DNA of 64,000 nt from contig JAOIPS010000001.1 in NCBI GenBank assembly GCA_028141225.1, positions 1 through 64,000 on the forward strand, written 5' to 3'. Under the pieces are notes generated by a model, which saw only the letters and a list, made by a program, of their open reading frames with translations, made no database searches and was not told where the DNA came from. The DNA is from Prochlorococcus sp. AH-736-L23 (GTDB lineage: Bacteria > Cyanobacteriota > Cyanobacteriia > PCC-6307 > Cyanobiaceae). Each line of letters opens with the position of its first letter. Positions within the stretch are counted from its first letter, which is position 1. Shown piece by piece: positions 22,344-31,473 of this stretch. The translations under genes were made by a program, and so were the position numbers.

Positions 22344-24317
22344 CTAAATAACATCGATTCCAATTTCCCTTAAATAATTCCAAGTAGGGTCATACTTTTC
22401 ACTGTCTCTTGTTTTATCTAATGGATCTCCCTCCGGAACCACAATAATCATTCCTTGACGTGCTCTTGTTAAAAGAACTCTATAAGCATTTAATTTATTT
22501 TTTTGAGCTTCTTGATCCATGATGTTATTCCATTTAGTTCCCACAAAAGATTTATATAGCCAATCGGTTGAAGTCTTGATTAAATCTCCATCCCAAATCA
22601 ATCCTGCCCAATCAAGTTCTAAACCCTGTACCTGAAATTCTGTAGCCGCATCTTCTAATGCAAGGCTCGATCTGACATCGTTATTTTCTTTTAGAAACCA
22701 ACTTGCCACATTGTCCTTTGTTATTGATCCAGAGAATATTCCAAGGGGTTTTAATCTACTTGCTCCGGATGAGGTTAATAATCCATATCTCTCTGATCCC
22801 CTTGCATGATTTCTCAACCAATGTTTTGCTTTTATGAGTGAGCGTGTGATTTTAATTGGATATGAATCTTTTAGTTCTCCTAATAAATTCTTGGTTTCTG
22901 AAATATTTCCTTCAAGCAAATTAGATATGTATTTAGCTACTTTTTCTGATCTGAAAGATCTTATAGAAATACTTAAATGTAGATTATCTCTTCTAAAGAG
23001 TCTCCCATTTAATTGATCAAGATTAAATGAAGGTAAATAATATTTTGAATCTAATGCATTAGATATCCAAACTTTCCAATCTGGAAAATTATCTCTTAAC
23101 GCTTTAAGCCATTCCTCCATACCTCCTTCTCCTTTATTTATTTCCTGCCCTCCTCCAACTAAACAAACTATTGATGTCCAACCAGTGTGGCGATCCATTG
23201 ATTGAATTAAAAATTCAGGTTCCGAAAAATTGAAGTCAGGCTTATTTTTATTCCTTTTCATAAAACTCTTTGTTTTATCTAAATCGTAAGCTCTTTGCGC
23301 TTCGTCAAAAATTACTATTCTTTCAGTTGGAGGAGAATTATTTTCTAGACATTCATCTCTAAAATGATGAACATTTTGTATGAAAGATTTGACCTCTCTA
23401 AGAGCTTCGGCTTTCGTTTTGTTTTTATTATTTTTAGAAGCGTCTATGGCTAAAGACTCACTAAGCACACTCACTAGAGGAACATTTCCTGTTAAGAAAA
23501 CTGCATGCTCCTCTTCATTTTTATCTTTCATTCTTCTTTCACAAGCAAGATTTAAACCTGCCAAGGTTTTACCAGCACCAGGTATTCCGGTTAAGAGAAT
23601 GATAGATTTTTCATTATTTCTTTTTGAATTATCAATAATCTCATTTAGCAGAATTGAAGTCTGACCAAGATTATCTGAACCAGCTTCGTTTCTACTAATG
23701 TCAGAAACACCATGTCCTTTATAAAGAACTTTGCTCGCCTCAATAATAGTTGGGGTGGGTAGATAAGAGCTATTGATCCAATCTGAAAATATAATCTCTT
23801 TTTGAATGTTCGATTGACTTAAAACATCATCAATCAAATTTTGCAAATTAAATTTATTAGCCAGAAGACAACTATTTAATATCCCATCCTCAGAAAAATT
23901 AATGCTGTTTGAAGTGTCTTTTGCTTCAGTAGAAACAAGAATTGGAACTATATTTGCATCATGACTTCCTGCGTGAAAATTTTTAAGATCTAAGGCATAA
24001 TCAATTGCTTGAACTTTATCTTGATTGAAATAATTTTCAGAACCAACTTTAAATTCAATCGCAAAAATTGTGTTTTTTATGATCAATATATTGTCGACTC
24101 TTTTCCCAATCCTAGGGATTTTAAATTCGAATAGAATATATCCCTCTTCAAAGTTAGGAAGAATTTCTTTTAATAAATCAATCTGATCCTGCCATGCATC
24201 TCTTTGCGTTATCTCTACTGATCCTTCTTGAAACTTAGTTAATTCTCCTAAAACCTCATCATTTGATTTGGTTAGAAATTCTTGTATGGAAGATTGAAAA
24301 CCAGATCTTTTCGGCAT
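22344..24317 (-). CDS. PD-(D/E)XK-like nuclease fused to DUF2075/SF1 helicase
   Basis: A 657-residue two-part protein. The N-terminal region (about 55-120) has RVDNILIIKNTIFAIEFKVG, which fits the D...ExK core of the PD-(D/E)XK nuclease fold, followed by a Gln/Tyr-rich helix. From about residue 235 comes an SF1-type ATPase: Walker A TGIPGAGKTLAGL, Walker B VIFDEAQRAYD, and the C-terminal helicase motif RVLLTRARQGMIIVVPEGD, which together fit DUF2075. Such nuclease-helicase fusions are often antiviral. It is co-directional and contiguous with the dienelactone hydrolase gene, and a repeat tract follows it. A role in phage defence is an inference. Confidence 0.8.
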   Translation of the reverse strand: MPKRSGFQSSIQEFLTKSNDEVLGELTKFQEGSVEITQRDAWQDQIDLLKEILPNFEEGYILFEFKIPRIGKRVDNILIIKNTIFAIEFKVGSENYFNQDKVQAIDYALDLKNFHAGSHDANIVPILVSTEAKDTSNSINFSEDGILNSCLLANKFNLQNLIDDVLSQSNIQKEIIFSDWINSSYLPTPTIIEASKVLYKGHGVSDISRNEAGSDNLGQTSILLNEIIDNSKRNNEKSIILLTGIPGAGKTLAGLNLACERRMKDKNEEEHAVFLTGNVPLVSVLSESLAIDASKNNKNKTKAEALREVKSFIQNVHHFRDECLENNSPPTERIVIFDEAQRAYDLDKTKSFMKRNKNKPDFNFSEPEFLIQSMDRHTGWTSIVCLVGGGQEINKGEGGMEEWLKALRDNFPDWKVWISNALDSKYYLPSFNLDQLNGRLFRRDNLHLSISIRSFRSEKVAKYISNLLEGNISETKNLLGELKDSYPIKITRSLIKAKHWLRNHARGSERYGLLTSSGASRLKPLGIFSGSITKDNVASWFLKENNDVRSSLALEDAATEFQVQGLELDWAGLIWDGDLIKTSTDWLYKSFVGTKWNNIMDQEAQKNKLNAYRVLLTRARQGMIIVVPEGDPLDKTRDSEKYDPTWNYLREIGIDVI

Positions 24318-24318
24318 A

Positions 24319-25041
24319 TTATCTTTTAATTAATTCTTTCATCAATAAGTTCCAACCTATTAATGATGCAGCTTTATCGAAGGATTCTCTCTCCTCGCAC
24401 ATAAAGCCATGATCAGCTCCTTTAATTTCAACATAACTAAATCTCTCTTCTAAAGGATCAAATTTCTTAAACATTTTTTTAATTTCTAATCGATCTTTTA
24501 AAGGAATCAAATCATCTGCAGATCCGCAAATAAAATTTAAATTACCAGAAACTTTTTCAAGCAAATCTATAGGTGCAAAATTAGTATCGGTTCTTGGAGT
24601 TGTAACTCCTGCTCCATAGAAACAAAATGAATTATCTATTTCTTTTAAAGAAGAAGCAATAAGTGCTGCATGCCCCCCAAAACAAAATCCAATAATAGCG
24701 ATTTTCTTTTTTGGATATTTTTCTTTAACCCAATTTATTCCTGCAGAAACATCTTCAATAATATTTTTTAAGGTAGTTAAATTTTTATGATGTCTGCCTA
24801 ATTTTAAATCATCTTCGCTGTAACCTAAATCCAAATTTGGAGCCGTTCTTCCATAAAGAGGTATGGCTAATACAGGTAAATTTTGTGCAGCTAATTTTTC
24901 AGAAAAACTTCTTATCCAATTATTTATTCCAAATACCTCTGGTAAAACTATGGATATATATTCACACTCATTTCCAGAATTTACCCACCAAGATCTTAAA
25001 GGTAAATCGCCACTATAAATATTTATCCATTGACCTTTCAT
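24319..25041 (-). CDS. Dienelactone hydrolase family protein
   Basis: An alpha/beta hydrolase of 240 residues. The nucleophile motif GFCFGGHAAL has the Cys typical of dienelactone hydrolases, with an Asp in CGSADDLIPL and the catalytic His in KGADHGFM. The natural substrate is unknown; marine cyanobacteria carry several paralogues. It precedes the nuclease-helicase gene with one base between stop and start, so they are probably co-transcribed. Confidence 0.88.
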   Translation of the reverse strand: MKGQWINIYSGDLPLRSWWVNSGNECEYISIVLPEVFGINNWIRSFSEKLAAQNLPVLAIPLYGRTAPNLDLGYSEDDLKLGRHHKNLTTLKNIIEDVSAGINWVKEKYPKKKIAIIGFCFGGHAALIASSLKEIDNSFCFYGAGVTTPRTDTNFAPIDLLEKVSGNLNFICGSADDLIPLKDRLEIKKMFKKFDPLEERFSYVEIKGADHGFMCEERESFDKAASLIGWNLLMKELIKR

Positions 25042-25081
25042 AAGTTCTTAATTTAAAAAGTTTTTCAATTTTAATATTTAA

Positions 25082-25594
25082 TTACCACATATAAGGAAAT
25101 CTACAATTCTTTCCTTCAATTTTAAAGAAGCCTTCTGCAGCACTTATAACCTTTAAATTATCAGGTTCTTTTCTTCTATCAAAATCTGTTCTTTCATACC
25201 AAATATTAGATCCAAGTTGTGGCATAAGCATTCTTTTCTGCCCCTTTTTACGTTCTTCAACAGGAGTACCCTTAGCTACTTGATTACCAACAAAAAAGAC
25301 AGCTAATCCACTACCAGAATATTTTCCATGTTTAAAATCTACCCATGAAATATCAGGGTCTTTATCTTCACTAATGGTATATAAATGCCCACCATAACCA
25401 TTCATATGAAGGAAACTTATACGATACATTGATTTATTTTTATAGGTAATGCGACCAAACATTCCTAAATTATCACCTTCAATTTTGATAACAACATCCT
25501 TATCTAATTCGCTGGTTATTGTACAAAGTTTTTCAGCACTAACAGCAGTAGGTAGAGCAATAGCAGCAAGTAAGGATATTAAATAGCGTTTCAT
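25082..25594 (-). CDS. Secreted hypothetical protein
   Basis: A 170-residue protein with a clear signal peptide (MKRYLISLLAAIALPTAVSA, likely cleaved before EKLC). The mature part has two Cys near the ends (CTITSE and GKNCRFP), probably a disulfide, and a beta-rich composition. It lies in a row of three minus-strand secreted or membrane genes with no spacer to the next. Function unknown. Confidence 0.65.
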   Translation of the reverse strand: MKRYLISLLAAIALPTAVSAEKLCTITSELDKDVVIKIEGDNLGMFGRITYKNKSMYRISFLHMNGYGGHLYTISEDKDPDISWVDFKHGKYSGSGLAVFFVGNQVAKGTPVEERKKGQKRMLMPQLGSNIWYERTDFDRRKEPDNLKVISAAEGFFKIEGKNCRFPYMW

Positions 25595-25999
25595 TTATAT
25601 TTCATCCAGACTTCTAGTTACCCAACCATTTTTAGTACAGATTCCATATCCATAATCCATATATCCACCACCACGACGAAGTACAGGTTTTGGGTCGGCT
25701 TTTTTTCGTTCTTGTATATGATCTTCTGAACACCAATATCTACCCCCAGCTTTCATGATTCCTTTTTTAATTATTTTTGCAGGAACATCAGTCTTTACAA
25801 AGCATGCACCATCAATTTTTATTTTACAAATGTCATCATTTACTCTATCGGCAGAATTAGTGAAATAGTAGAAAAAGCCATCTTCGCCTATTGTGCCTGA
25901 GTAAGAAGAAGGGGGTCTTACATGAACATAATAAATTTGATCATCTTCTGCAAATACAGGACTAGAGAATAATAGAAGTGCAAGGAGTAAGCGTTTCAT
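25595..25999 (-). CDS. Secreted cysteine-containing hypothetical protein
   Basis: A 134-residue protein with a signal peptide (MKRLLLALLLFSSPVFA). The mature part has ICKIKIDGACFVK, GGRYWCSEDH and GYGICTKNGWVTRS. The YWC...C-x3-GWV arrangement also occurs at the end of the neighbouring 26015-26473 product, so the two are probably diverged copies of one extracytoplasmic domain. Function unknown. Confidence 0.65.
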   Translation of the reverse strand: MKRLLLALLLFSSPVFAEDDQIYYVHVRPPSSYSGTIGEDGFFYYFTNSADRVNDDICKIKIDGACFVKTDVPAKIIKKGIMKAGGRYWCSEDHIQERKKADPKPVLRRGGGYMDYGYGICTKNGWVTRSLDEI

Positions 26000-26014
26000 T
26001 TTGTAATTCTTAAA

Positions 26015-26473
26015 CTATCTTTCTGAACCATTAACCCATCCACCTGATCTACATTTGCCAGAATTATTGATATCGTAGCTATCGCACCAATAGCTATTTA
26101 AAGCAAATATGACATTGCTTTTAATTCTTTTAGCACCGCCTGCAATAGGCAAATAATGTGTACCTTTTTTTGCATTTAATTTCTTAGAACAAAAGAAATC
26201 AGGACCGCACATTGCGTAAGCTATACCTTCTTCATTCACATAAAGTACTGCTGCTGTTCCAGTATTTCTCCAATAAGGTATACCTGGTAATCCAATATCT
26301 TTTGCTTTTTGATGGTGGCGAGCAACTCTTGTTTTATTAGATTCAAAAACATATTTCCATTCAACTTTAGGGAGATTTACAAAAAGAACCCAAAAAATAA
26401 TTGGTCCATATATGGCTCCTACCCAAGCCCATATTCCGTATCTTTTGATTTTTTTTATTTGTTTTTTAGTCAT
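26015..26473 (-). CDS. Membrane-anchored hypothetical protein, paralogue of neighbour
   Basis: A 152-residue protein with a basic N-terminus and one membrane helix (about 13-31, WAWVGAIYGPIIFWVLFV). An extracytoplasmic part contains MCGPDFFCSKKL, NSYWCDSYDI and GKCRSGGWV. The last two blocks align with YWCSED and ICTKNGWV of the adjacent secreted gene. Start chosen at the ATG with AAAAATAAA upstream; no strong ribosome site is visible. Confidence 0.6.
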   Translation of the reverse strand: MTKKQIKKIKRYGIWAWVGAIYGPIIFWVLFVNLPKVEWKYVFESNKTRVARHHQKAKDIGLPGIPYWRNTGTAAVLYVNEEGIAYAMCGPDFFCSKKLNAKKGTHYLPIAGGAKRIKSNVIFALNSYWCDSYDINNSGKCRSGGWVNGSER

Positions 26474-26529
26474 AACTAAAATATCACTTTTTTATTTAAA
26501 TAAATTAAAAAATCTCTTTTTATTTTAAT

Positions 26530-26543
26530 TTGACTGTCAATCT
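26530..26543 (-). repeat. GATTGAC-type element, copy 1
   Basis: On the minus strand it reads GATTGACAGTCAA and shares GATTGAC(A/T)GTC with copies at 38731, 39349 and 61652. It is about 57 bases upstream of the 26473 start, and a T-run follows about 22 bases later on the minus strand. Confidence 0.45.
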
Positions 26544-26710
26544 CAGTAAGTTTTAAATCTTTTCCATATTTGAAGAATATTAAAATAAAAATCTTTATTA
26601 TTTTTCCAATTATTTTTCACGAAATTATGAAACTAAACGATAATGAATTAACAAATAAATGCAATAATTTTTTGATGTTTTATTATTGTAAAAATTATTG
26701 CTGTATCTAA

Positions 26711-27292
26711 ATGAAAAAATATATTCCTTATGCTTCTTTTTTAACTCTTCTTTTATCACCTATAAGTGCTTTTGCCGCATCTTGTAGTAATTATCCAGCT
26801 GTTGATGGTGTTGAAGTTATTGAAACTTTTGATGGAAGCGTAAAAATTAAGTCTACAGCACTCGCAACTGTTCCAATAAATGATGCCGAACTTTATTTAG
26901 ATGCAATAGAAGAAGCGGAACTTAAAGCAAAAGCAAAAATATCTAAATTTCTTTCTGAAGAAATTATTGATCAATGCTTAGATGAAAAGACTAATACTTT
27001 ATCAATCGACGTCACTGGTGAGGGAGATAAATCTGTTAACTATAAAAAAGTAAAGAAGACACTATGCTCAGTTAAAAATAAATCTAGTTCTCTTTTAAGG
27101 GGTGCTATAAGAATTTCAGATTGTTATACACCTGGAAAATATGTAATGGTTACAGTTGGAATCAAACAAGGAACTATCAATAAGGCAAAAAAACTTACAA
27201 ATCAAATTGAGAAAAATTCCTATTCAAATCAAAAGGGAAATTTCGTTCCAATTAAAGGGAAATCTAATATAGACGGATTTTTTAATTTCTAA
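26711..27292 (+). CDS. Secreted LPP20-like protein
   Basis: 193 residues with a signal peptide (ending SAFAA before SCSNYP). The body has DAIEEAELKAKAKISKFLSEEI, then LRGAIRISDCYTPGKYVMVTVGI, a helix-strand-strand pattern like the LPP20/FlgT N-terminal domain superfamily. It pairs with the next gene (2-base spacing), which carries a similar domain, suggesting a two-component envelope complex. The assignment is based on pattern only. Confidence 0.6.
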   Translation: MKKYIPYASFLTLLLSPISAFAASCSNYPAVDGVEVIETFDGSVKIKSTALATVPINDAELYLDAIEEAELKAKAKISKFLSEEIIDQCLDEKTNTLSIDVTGEGDKSVNYKKVKKTLCSVKNKSSSLLRGAIRISDCYTPGKYVMVTVGIKQGTINKAKKLTNQIEKNSYSNQKGNFVPIKGKSNIDGFFNF

Positions 27293-27293
27293 A

Positions 27294-28811
27294 ATGAAAT
27301 TATTTTATCTTTTATTAATATCATTAATTTTTCAACTTACAAATATTCCAATTTTATCTAGAGGTAATTCAGTAAATGCCTCTGAAAATATAGAAATAAA
27401 AAACTCTAATGATGAAAATAATCCTGTTAAAACTGTAATTGCAAATGGGTATGGAATTAATATCGATGATGCTGCTCAAAATGCTGCAAAAAATGCTCTT
27501 ACAAATGTTGTTGGTAAATTTATTGATGCAGAGACAAAATTAAGTAAAAAAGTTGAAATAGAAAATGGTTTAGTTAATCAATCTAAAAATATTGATAGAA
27601 ATATTAGGGAGTACTCTCAAGGATCAATAAGTTATTTCGAAATTATTGAAATTAATAATATTGATGGGATTTTTAATCTCACTGCAAGAGTTGATGTGAA
27701 AGTTGATGACTTTATTAGTTATATCAAACAGATTGCTTACAACCTAAAGGATATTGATACTGGTATGTTCAATGAAATTAAAGCAAATATTGATAATGAA
27801 GATAATAAATTAGATCTTTATATAGAGAAAGTATTAAAACCTATTCTTACTGGAGAAGTCACTGAATTTGAGATAGGAAAAGCACTTCCTTTTAATAAGT
27901 TCCCAACAGAACGCTTCACTGGAAGTTATTGGGGTTATCAAGTTCCTGAGGAGTCCGATCCAATGAAAATGTTCGTTGTCCCTTTTAGTCTCAAATTGAA
28001 TGATGCATTTAAAAAAAATATTAAGGAAGTTTTAAATAATTTAAGTGAAGGGAAAAACTCAACTATTACTTTTAAAAATTGGGCAAAAATGAATTTTACC
28101 GAAGAAGATCTAAACCCAGGGAAAAAGGTTGTCGGTTATCGCTGGAGTAAAAATAAAAAATCAATGTTTCACTACATGGATTTATTTAGATCAAAGTTTT
28201 CTAAAAATTTATCTTCAAATAAACCATATGAAAATATATATGTTGGTTTAGTAGAAAATAATCAAAATAAAGTGCAGCTTTTTTCTATTCCAAACTTGGG
28301 TCTAAGAATAAAAAATTCAGAAAAATATAAAAAATATTATTCTAAACATATAGAAAAAGATAAGTCGAGATTTTCATATTACCCACAAGAAAAAAAAATA
28401 AGCCTGGTTAATCATCCCTTTATTTCTTCTTCTGAATATTTTAGATCTATTCGTGAAAGAAAAAAATTTGGATTAAATACTTTCTTCTATAATCCAATTA
28501 AATTATCTTTAGAGGATAGTTCTGAAAACGTAATATATTCATGTACTATTTCTCCTATTAGTAGCACCTGTAAAAATGTTCAGATTGTAATGTTGAGTCC
28601 GGATGGGAGCTTGGGAAACGATGGAGCATATCCAAATATTTCATTATTGGCTGGATATTATGCTCGTTCTTCTGCATCTTACAAGCCTCGTAATAATAGT
28701 AATTTTATTTTTTCGAAAAGAGATTATGCTTTAGTTTTTAATTTAGATCTTGAGTTAATTAAAAATATAAACAATATAAAAATTGAGCATACTAAATACT
28801 TAGATAATTAA
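27294..28811 (+). CDS. Large secreted protein with LPP20/FlgT-like domain
   Basis: 505 residues with a hydrophobic N-terminal leader. At about residues 45-150 there is an LPP20/FlgT-N-like domain (ANGYGINIDDAAQNAAKNALTN, then GSISYFEIIEIN and GIFNLTARVDVKV). The remainder is unique: it includes a single CTISPISSTC pair near residue 420 that could form a disulfide. It is the second gene of a pair with 26711-27292. No homologous function is known to me. Confidence 0.65.
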   Translation: MKLFYLLLISLIFQLTNIPILSRGNSVNASENIEIKNSNDENNPVKTVIANGYGINIDDAAQNAAKNALTNVVGKFIDAETKLSKKVEIENGLVNQSKNIDRNIREYSQGSISYFEIIEINNIDGIFNLTARVDVKVDDFISYIKQIAYNLKDIDTGMFNEIKANIDNEDNKLDLYIEKVLKPILTGEVTEFEIGKALPFNKFPTERFTGSYWGYQVPEESDPMKMFVVPFSLKLNDAFKKNIKEVLNNLSEGKNSTITFKNWAKMNFTEEDLNPGKKVVGYRWSKNKKSMFHYMDLFRSKFSKNLSSNKPYENIYVGLVENNQNKVQLFSIPNLGLRIKNSEKYKKYYSKHIEKDKSRFSYYPQEKKISLVNHPFISSSEYFRSIRERKKFGLNTFFYNPIKLSLEDSSENVIYSCTISPISSTCKNVQIVMLSPDGSLGNDGAYPNISLLAGYYARSSASYKPRNNSNFIFSKRDYALVFNLDLELIKNINNIKIEHTKYLDN

Positions 28812-28942
28812 AGTATTTTTTATAAAATTAAATCCTTATTTAAATTATTCTCTAAATAATTATTTCCTTTTATTAGAGAAATAATTATGAGTGTGGATTA
28901 TGTTTGATTAATTTATTACTGTGAGGAAAATATTTTTATTAA

Positions 28943-29341
28943 ATGAATCTTGGATTTTTAAAAAAGAAATTAGTACTGATATTTTTTTGTTGCTTTTATC
29001 CAATGAATTTAAATGCAGATAATCATAGTTTCGAAAGCTGGAATAATAAGCAATTTGAAAATTATCCTTTTGAATGTGTTGAGGATGGCGTAACTGGTGA
29101 ATATACAAGGTGTTTTGCCGAAAAACTCAATAAATATGATTGGGAATTAAGACAAGAATTAAATGATGATAAATTGTGGAATGAATGGAGAGATGCTAGA
29201 GGCAAAATATGCTACCACTATAAAAATAAACATTTTGGTCAAGGTACAGTCAAACCACTTATGACTCTTAGTTGTGAAATGAGATTAAATACAGAAGTAA
29301 AAAGATTTTGTCTGAGTGGACAAGATAAACAGTGTGGGTAG
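28943..29341 (+). CDS. Secreted LprI-like (DUF1311-type) protein
   Basis: 132 residues with a signal peptide (MNLGFLKKKLVLIFFCCFY...). The mature part shows C..CFAEKLNKYDWELRQEL, WRDARGKICYHY and TLSCEMRLNTEVKRF, resembling the four-Cys helical LprI/DUF1311 domain, some members of which inhibit lysozyme. Similarity is by pattern, and two extra Cys (LSGQDKQCG) follow. It sits between the LPP20-like pair and a thermonuclease. Confidence 0.5.
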   Translation: MNLGFLKKKLVLIFFCCFYPMNLNADNHSFESWNNKQFENYPFECVEDGVTGEYTRCFAEKLNKYDWELRQELNDDKLWNEWRDARGKICYHYKNKHFGQGTVKPLMTLSCEMRLNTEVKRFCLSGQDKQCG

Positions 29342-29377
29342 ATTAAAGGCTTAGAATTTTCTAATAATCAATAAGCT

Positions 29378-29788
29378 CTATTGCGTCCAACTACATTGGA
29401 ATGCATATCTTTTATAAATCTTTCCATATCCTTTTTTAACAACTAATTCTTGTAAGTTAATATTATTTTTAAATAATTCAGCAACTGTTCTGCCATATTT
29501 ATCGGTCGTAATTCTTTTAATTGAAACTTTTTCTTTTGATACTAAATTATTCATGAAATCTCTTGCTTCTTTAGCTTTAATGGGATTAGCTTTTTTACCT
29601 TTCAGCTCTGGTGTATTTATGCAAGCAAGTCTTATTTTTTCTCCATCAATAGTTGTGCAGGTATCACCGTCATAGCAATCTCGGATGATTGTGGTTGGTA
29701 ATTTTGCATAAATCTCAGATGGGAAAACTGCAAAAAGAATGGCAAAAAATAAAAATCTCATGAAATTAAATATATACTTATTCATCAA
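29378..29788 (-). CDS. Secreted thermonuclease (SNase-like)
   Basis: A staphylococcal-nuclease-fold enzyme of 136 residues with an N-terminal signal/anchor. Active-site blocks are present: RDCYDGDTCTTIDGEKIRLACINTP (Asp and the first Arg), PIKAKEARDF in the Glu position, and TTDKYGRTVAEL (second Arg). A Cys near the N-terminus and another at FQCSW may form a disulfide. It probably degrades extracellular or periplasmic nucleic acid. Confidence 0.88.
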   Translation of the reverse strand: MMNKYIFNFMRFLFFAILFAVFPSEIYAKLPTTIIRDCYDGDTCTTIDGEKIRLACINTPELKGKKANPIKAKEARDFMNNLVSKEKVSIKRITTDKYGRTVAELFKNNINLQELVVKKGYGKIYKRYAFQCSWTQ

Positions 29789-29896
29789 ATAAACTTATTG
29801 TTTCTGGATTACCTTTCTTTGATCCAAATTCAAAGCATTTTATTTAGTTTATCGAACAATATTAGTCGAAGAAAGTTCACATTTATAAAAGTGTTG

Positions 29897-29945
29897 GTGA
29901 GTATAAGGGGTACACATGACGGTTTTACATCATTAAATGTGACTT
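29897..29945 (+). repeat. Dispersed repeat X, copy 1
   Basis: About 70 percent similar to 39567-39618 by hand alignment, sharing GTGAG, AGGGG, TACATCAT and TGACTT in order; similarity continues weakly downstream. Both copies are in the plus orientation. It lies between the thermonuclease and the Nit1C cluster. Confidence 0.5.
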
Positions 29946-29964
29946 TAATATTTCTGTTTAAATT

Positions 29965-30114
29965 TTAAGGATATAACTTTTTAATAGCTTCTTTTTGTTC
30001 TTGCTTTTTTATCTCCTCAGCATCATAAACTGGGCAATTATTCTGTTCTAGAGATGAGAAAAAAGTTCTCCGTTTAAAAGTTTTAAATATAGGAGTTAGT
30101 AGGAAACGTTTCAT
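29965..30114 (-). CDS. Small hypothetical protein (49 aa)
   Basis: Basic N-terminus (MKRFLLTPIFKTFKRRTFF) followed by a charged tail (EEIKKQEQKEAIKKLYP) and one Cys. It has no recognisable domain. It lies downstream of the Nit1C cluster on the same strand. Confidence 0.45.
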   Translation of the reverse strand: MKRFLLTPIFKTFKRRTFFSSLEQNNCPVYDAEEIKKQEQKEAIKKLYP

Positions 30115-30154
30115 TAAATCTTCTATTTTTTAAGTAGAACTAATTCTTAATAGC

Positions 30155-30430
30155 TTATTCCTTTGATATTGAAATAAGTTGGTCAGGATCATAATTAGAA
30201 ATCCAACTTAGTATTTTTTCTTCCTCTTCTAAAGTTCTAGTGCATGCAAAACCATATTTTGCTCTTACTTTTTCGGAAGCCTCATGCAAAGCTTGAATTG
30301 CAAGAGACTTAAAATCTGAAATCTTTAAAGAATCTCCAGGTTTTAAATATTCAAGAATTACCGTAGAGGGTGAATATAGAGATTTTTTTTTACCATCTGG
30401 TAAATTTAATTGAAAATTAATTTCAGGCAT
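30155..30430 (-). CDS. MSMEG_0570/Nit1C small protein
   Basis: 91 residues matching the MSMEG_0570 family that accompanies Nit1C nitrilase clusters: MPEINFQLNLPDGKKKSLYSP, STVILEYLKPGDS and SEKVRAKYGFACTRTLEEE. Function is unknown; the family name refers to nitrogen-starvation response. It is last in the minus-strand cluster, 56 bases after the AIR-synthase-like gene. No membrane segment. Confidence 0.85.
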   Translation of the reverse strand: MPEINFQLNLPDGKKKSLYSPSTVILEYLKPGDSLKISDFKSLAIQALHEASEKVRAKYGFACTRTLEEEEKILSWISNYDPDQLISISKE

Positions 30431-30486
30431 TTTTAGTATCCCTTGTTTTTTATGTGAAAATTTTAATTGATTGGAGCATTATTGAT

Positions 30487-31464
30487 TTAATTTATATGTG
30501 TAAATCCAGTGAGAGGAGTATCCTCTTCCCAAAGTAATTCTTCTCCATTTTGATTTTTGATATAAACACTGCTATTACCATTTTTAAAGTTGCCGATATG
30601 ACAACAAATAAGTTCATCATATGGTCTTAAAGCATCCTTTAAAAAATTAGCTTTATCTGGCTTGATAGCACAAAGAAAACCATAGCTTGGGAAACATGTA
30701 AGCCATTCAAATTCTGGTACTCCTTTAGGGCGTTCAATTTTTTCAATATCAATTATAATTTTTTTTCCTGCAGATTCAGCAAACATAACTGCAGTACCTG
30801 TAATACCTCCCATGCTAATGTCCTTGGCTGCATGAATAATATTTTTTTTTGCAAGAAACGGTATCAATGAAAAATGTTTTTTAAGTAAAGTTGCCGAGGC
30901 TTTCGTAGCCGCATCCCAGAATGGATAATCTTTAAAAAAATATCCATCTTTATTCGCTATTATCCATAATTCATCTCCAGAATCTGCGAACCTTGAAGAA
31001 AGAATAGGACCTTCTATAAGTCCAAGAATTGAGACGGATAAAGCAAAATATGGACTTTTTTGATTTGAGTGACCACCCACCATTGGGACATTAAATTTCT
31101 CACAGGCAAAACTCATACCAGAAAGAATTTTATTGTGTTTTTCTAAATCATTTTCACTCCAAATACTATTAACTAAAGCTATGGGCTTCCCACCCATTGC
31201 AGTGATGTCACTGATATTAACTAATACGCTGCTCCAACCTGCGAACCACGGTTCTTTTTCTACTAAGCTTGGACTAATCCCTTCACTAGCCATTAATAAC
31301 AAGCCTGATTGTTGTGGAATTACTGCTGCATCATCTCCAAGCATTGCAGATTTACCAAGTTCGCTGAACGGGCTATGTGAGAAAGTTTTTGCAGCACTTT
31401 GAATATCTTTTTTAGATTCAATACCACTATGTGTTTGCAATTTTTTGATAAGTTTATCTAACAT
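30487..31464 (-). CDS. AIR-synthase-related protein (Sll0787-like, Nit1C)
   Basis: 325 residues of the PurM/ThiL superfamily. LGDDAAVIPQQSGLLLMASEG is the N-terminal metal/ATP block, VGGHSN and DISMGGITGTAVMFAES lie in the C-terminal half. It probably binds ATP and phosphorylates an unknown substrate. Mycobacterial versions are fused to the GNAT domain; here the two are separate adjacent genes with 9 bases between, as in Synechocystis. Confidence 0.88.
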   Translation of the reverse strand: MLDKLIKKLQTHSGIESKKDIQSAAKTFSHSPFSELGKSAMLGDDAAVIPQQSGLLLMASEGISPSLVEKEPWFAGWSSVLVNISDITAMGGKPIALVNSIWSENDLEKHNKILSGMSFACEKFNVPMVGGHSNQKSPYFALSVSILGLIEGPILSSRFADSGDELWIIANKDGYFFKDYPFWDAATKASATLLKKHFSLIPFLAKKNIIHAAKDISMGGITGTAVMFAESAGKKIIIDIEKIERPKGVPEFEWLTCFPSYGFLCAIKPDKANFLKDALRPYDELICCHIGNFKNGNSSVYIKNQNGEELLWEEDTPLTGFTHIN

Positions 31465-31473
31465 TTTATGTGG

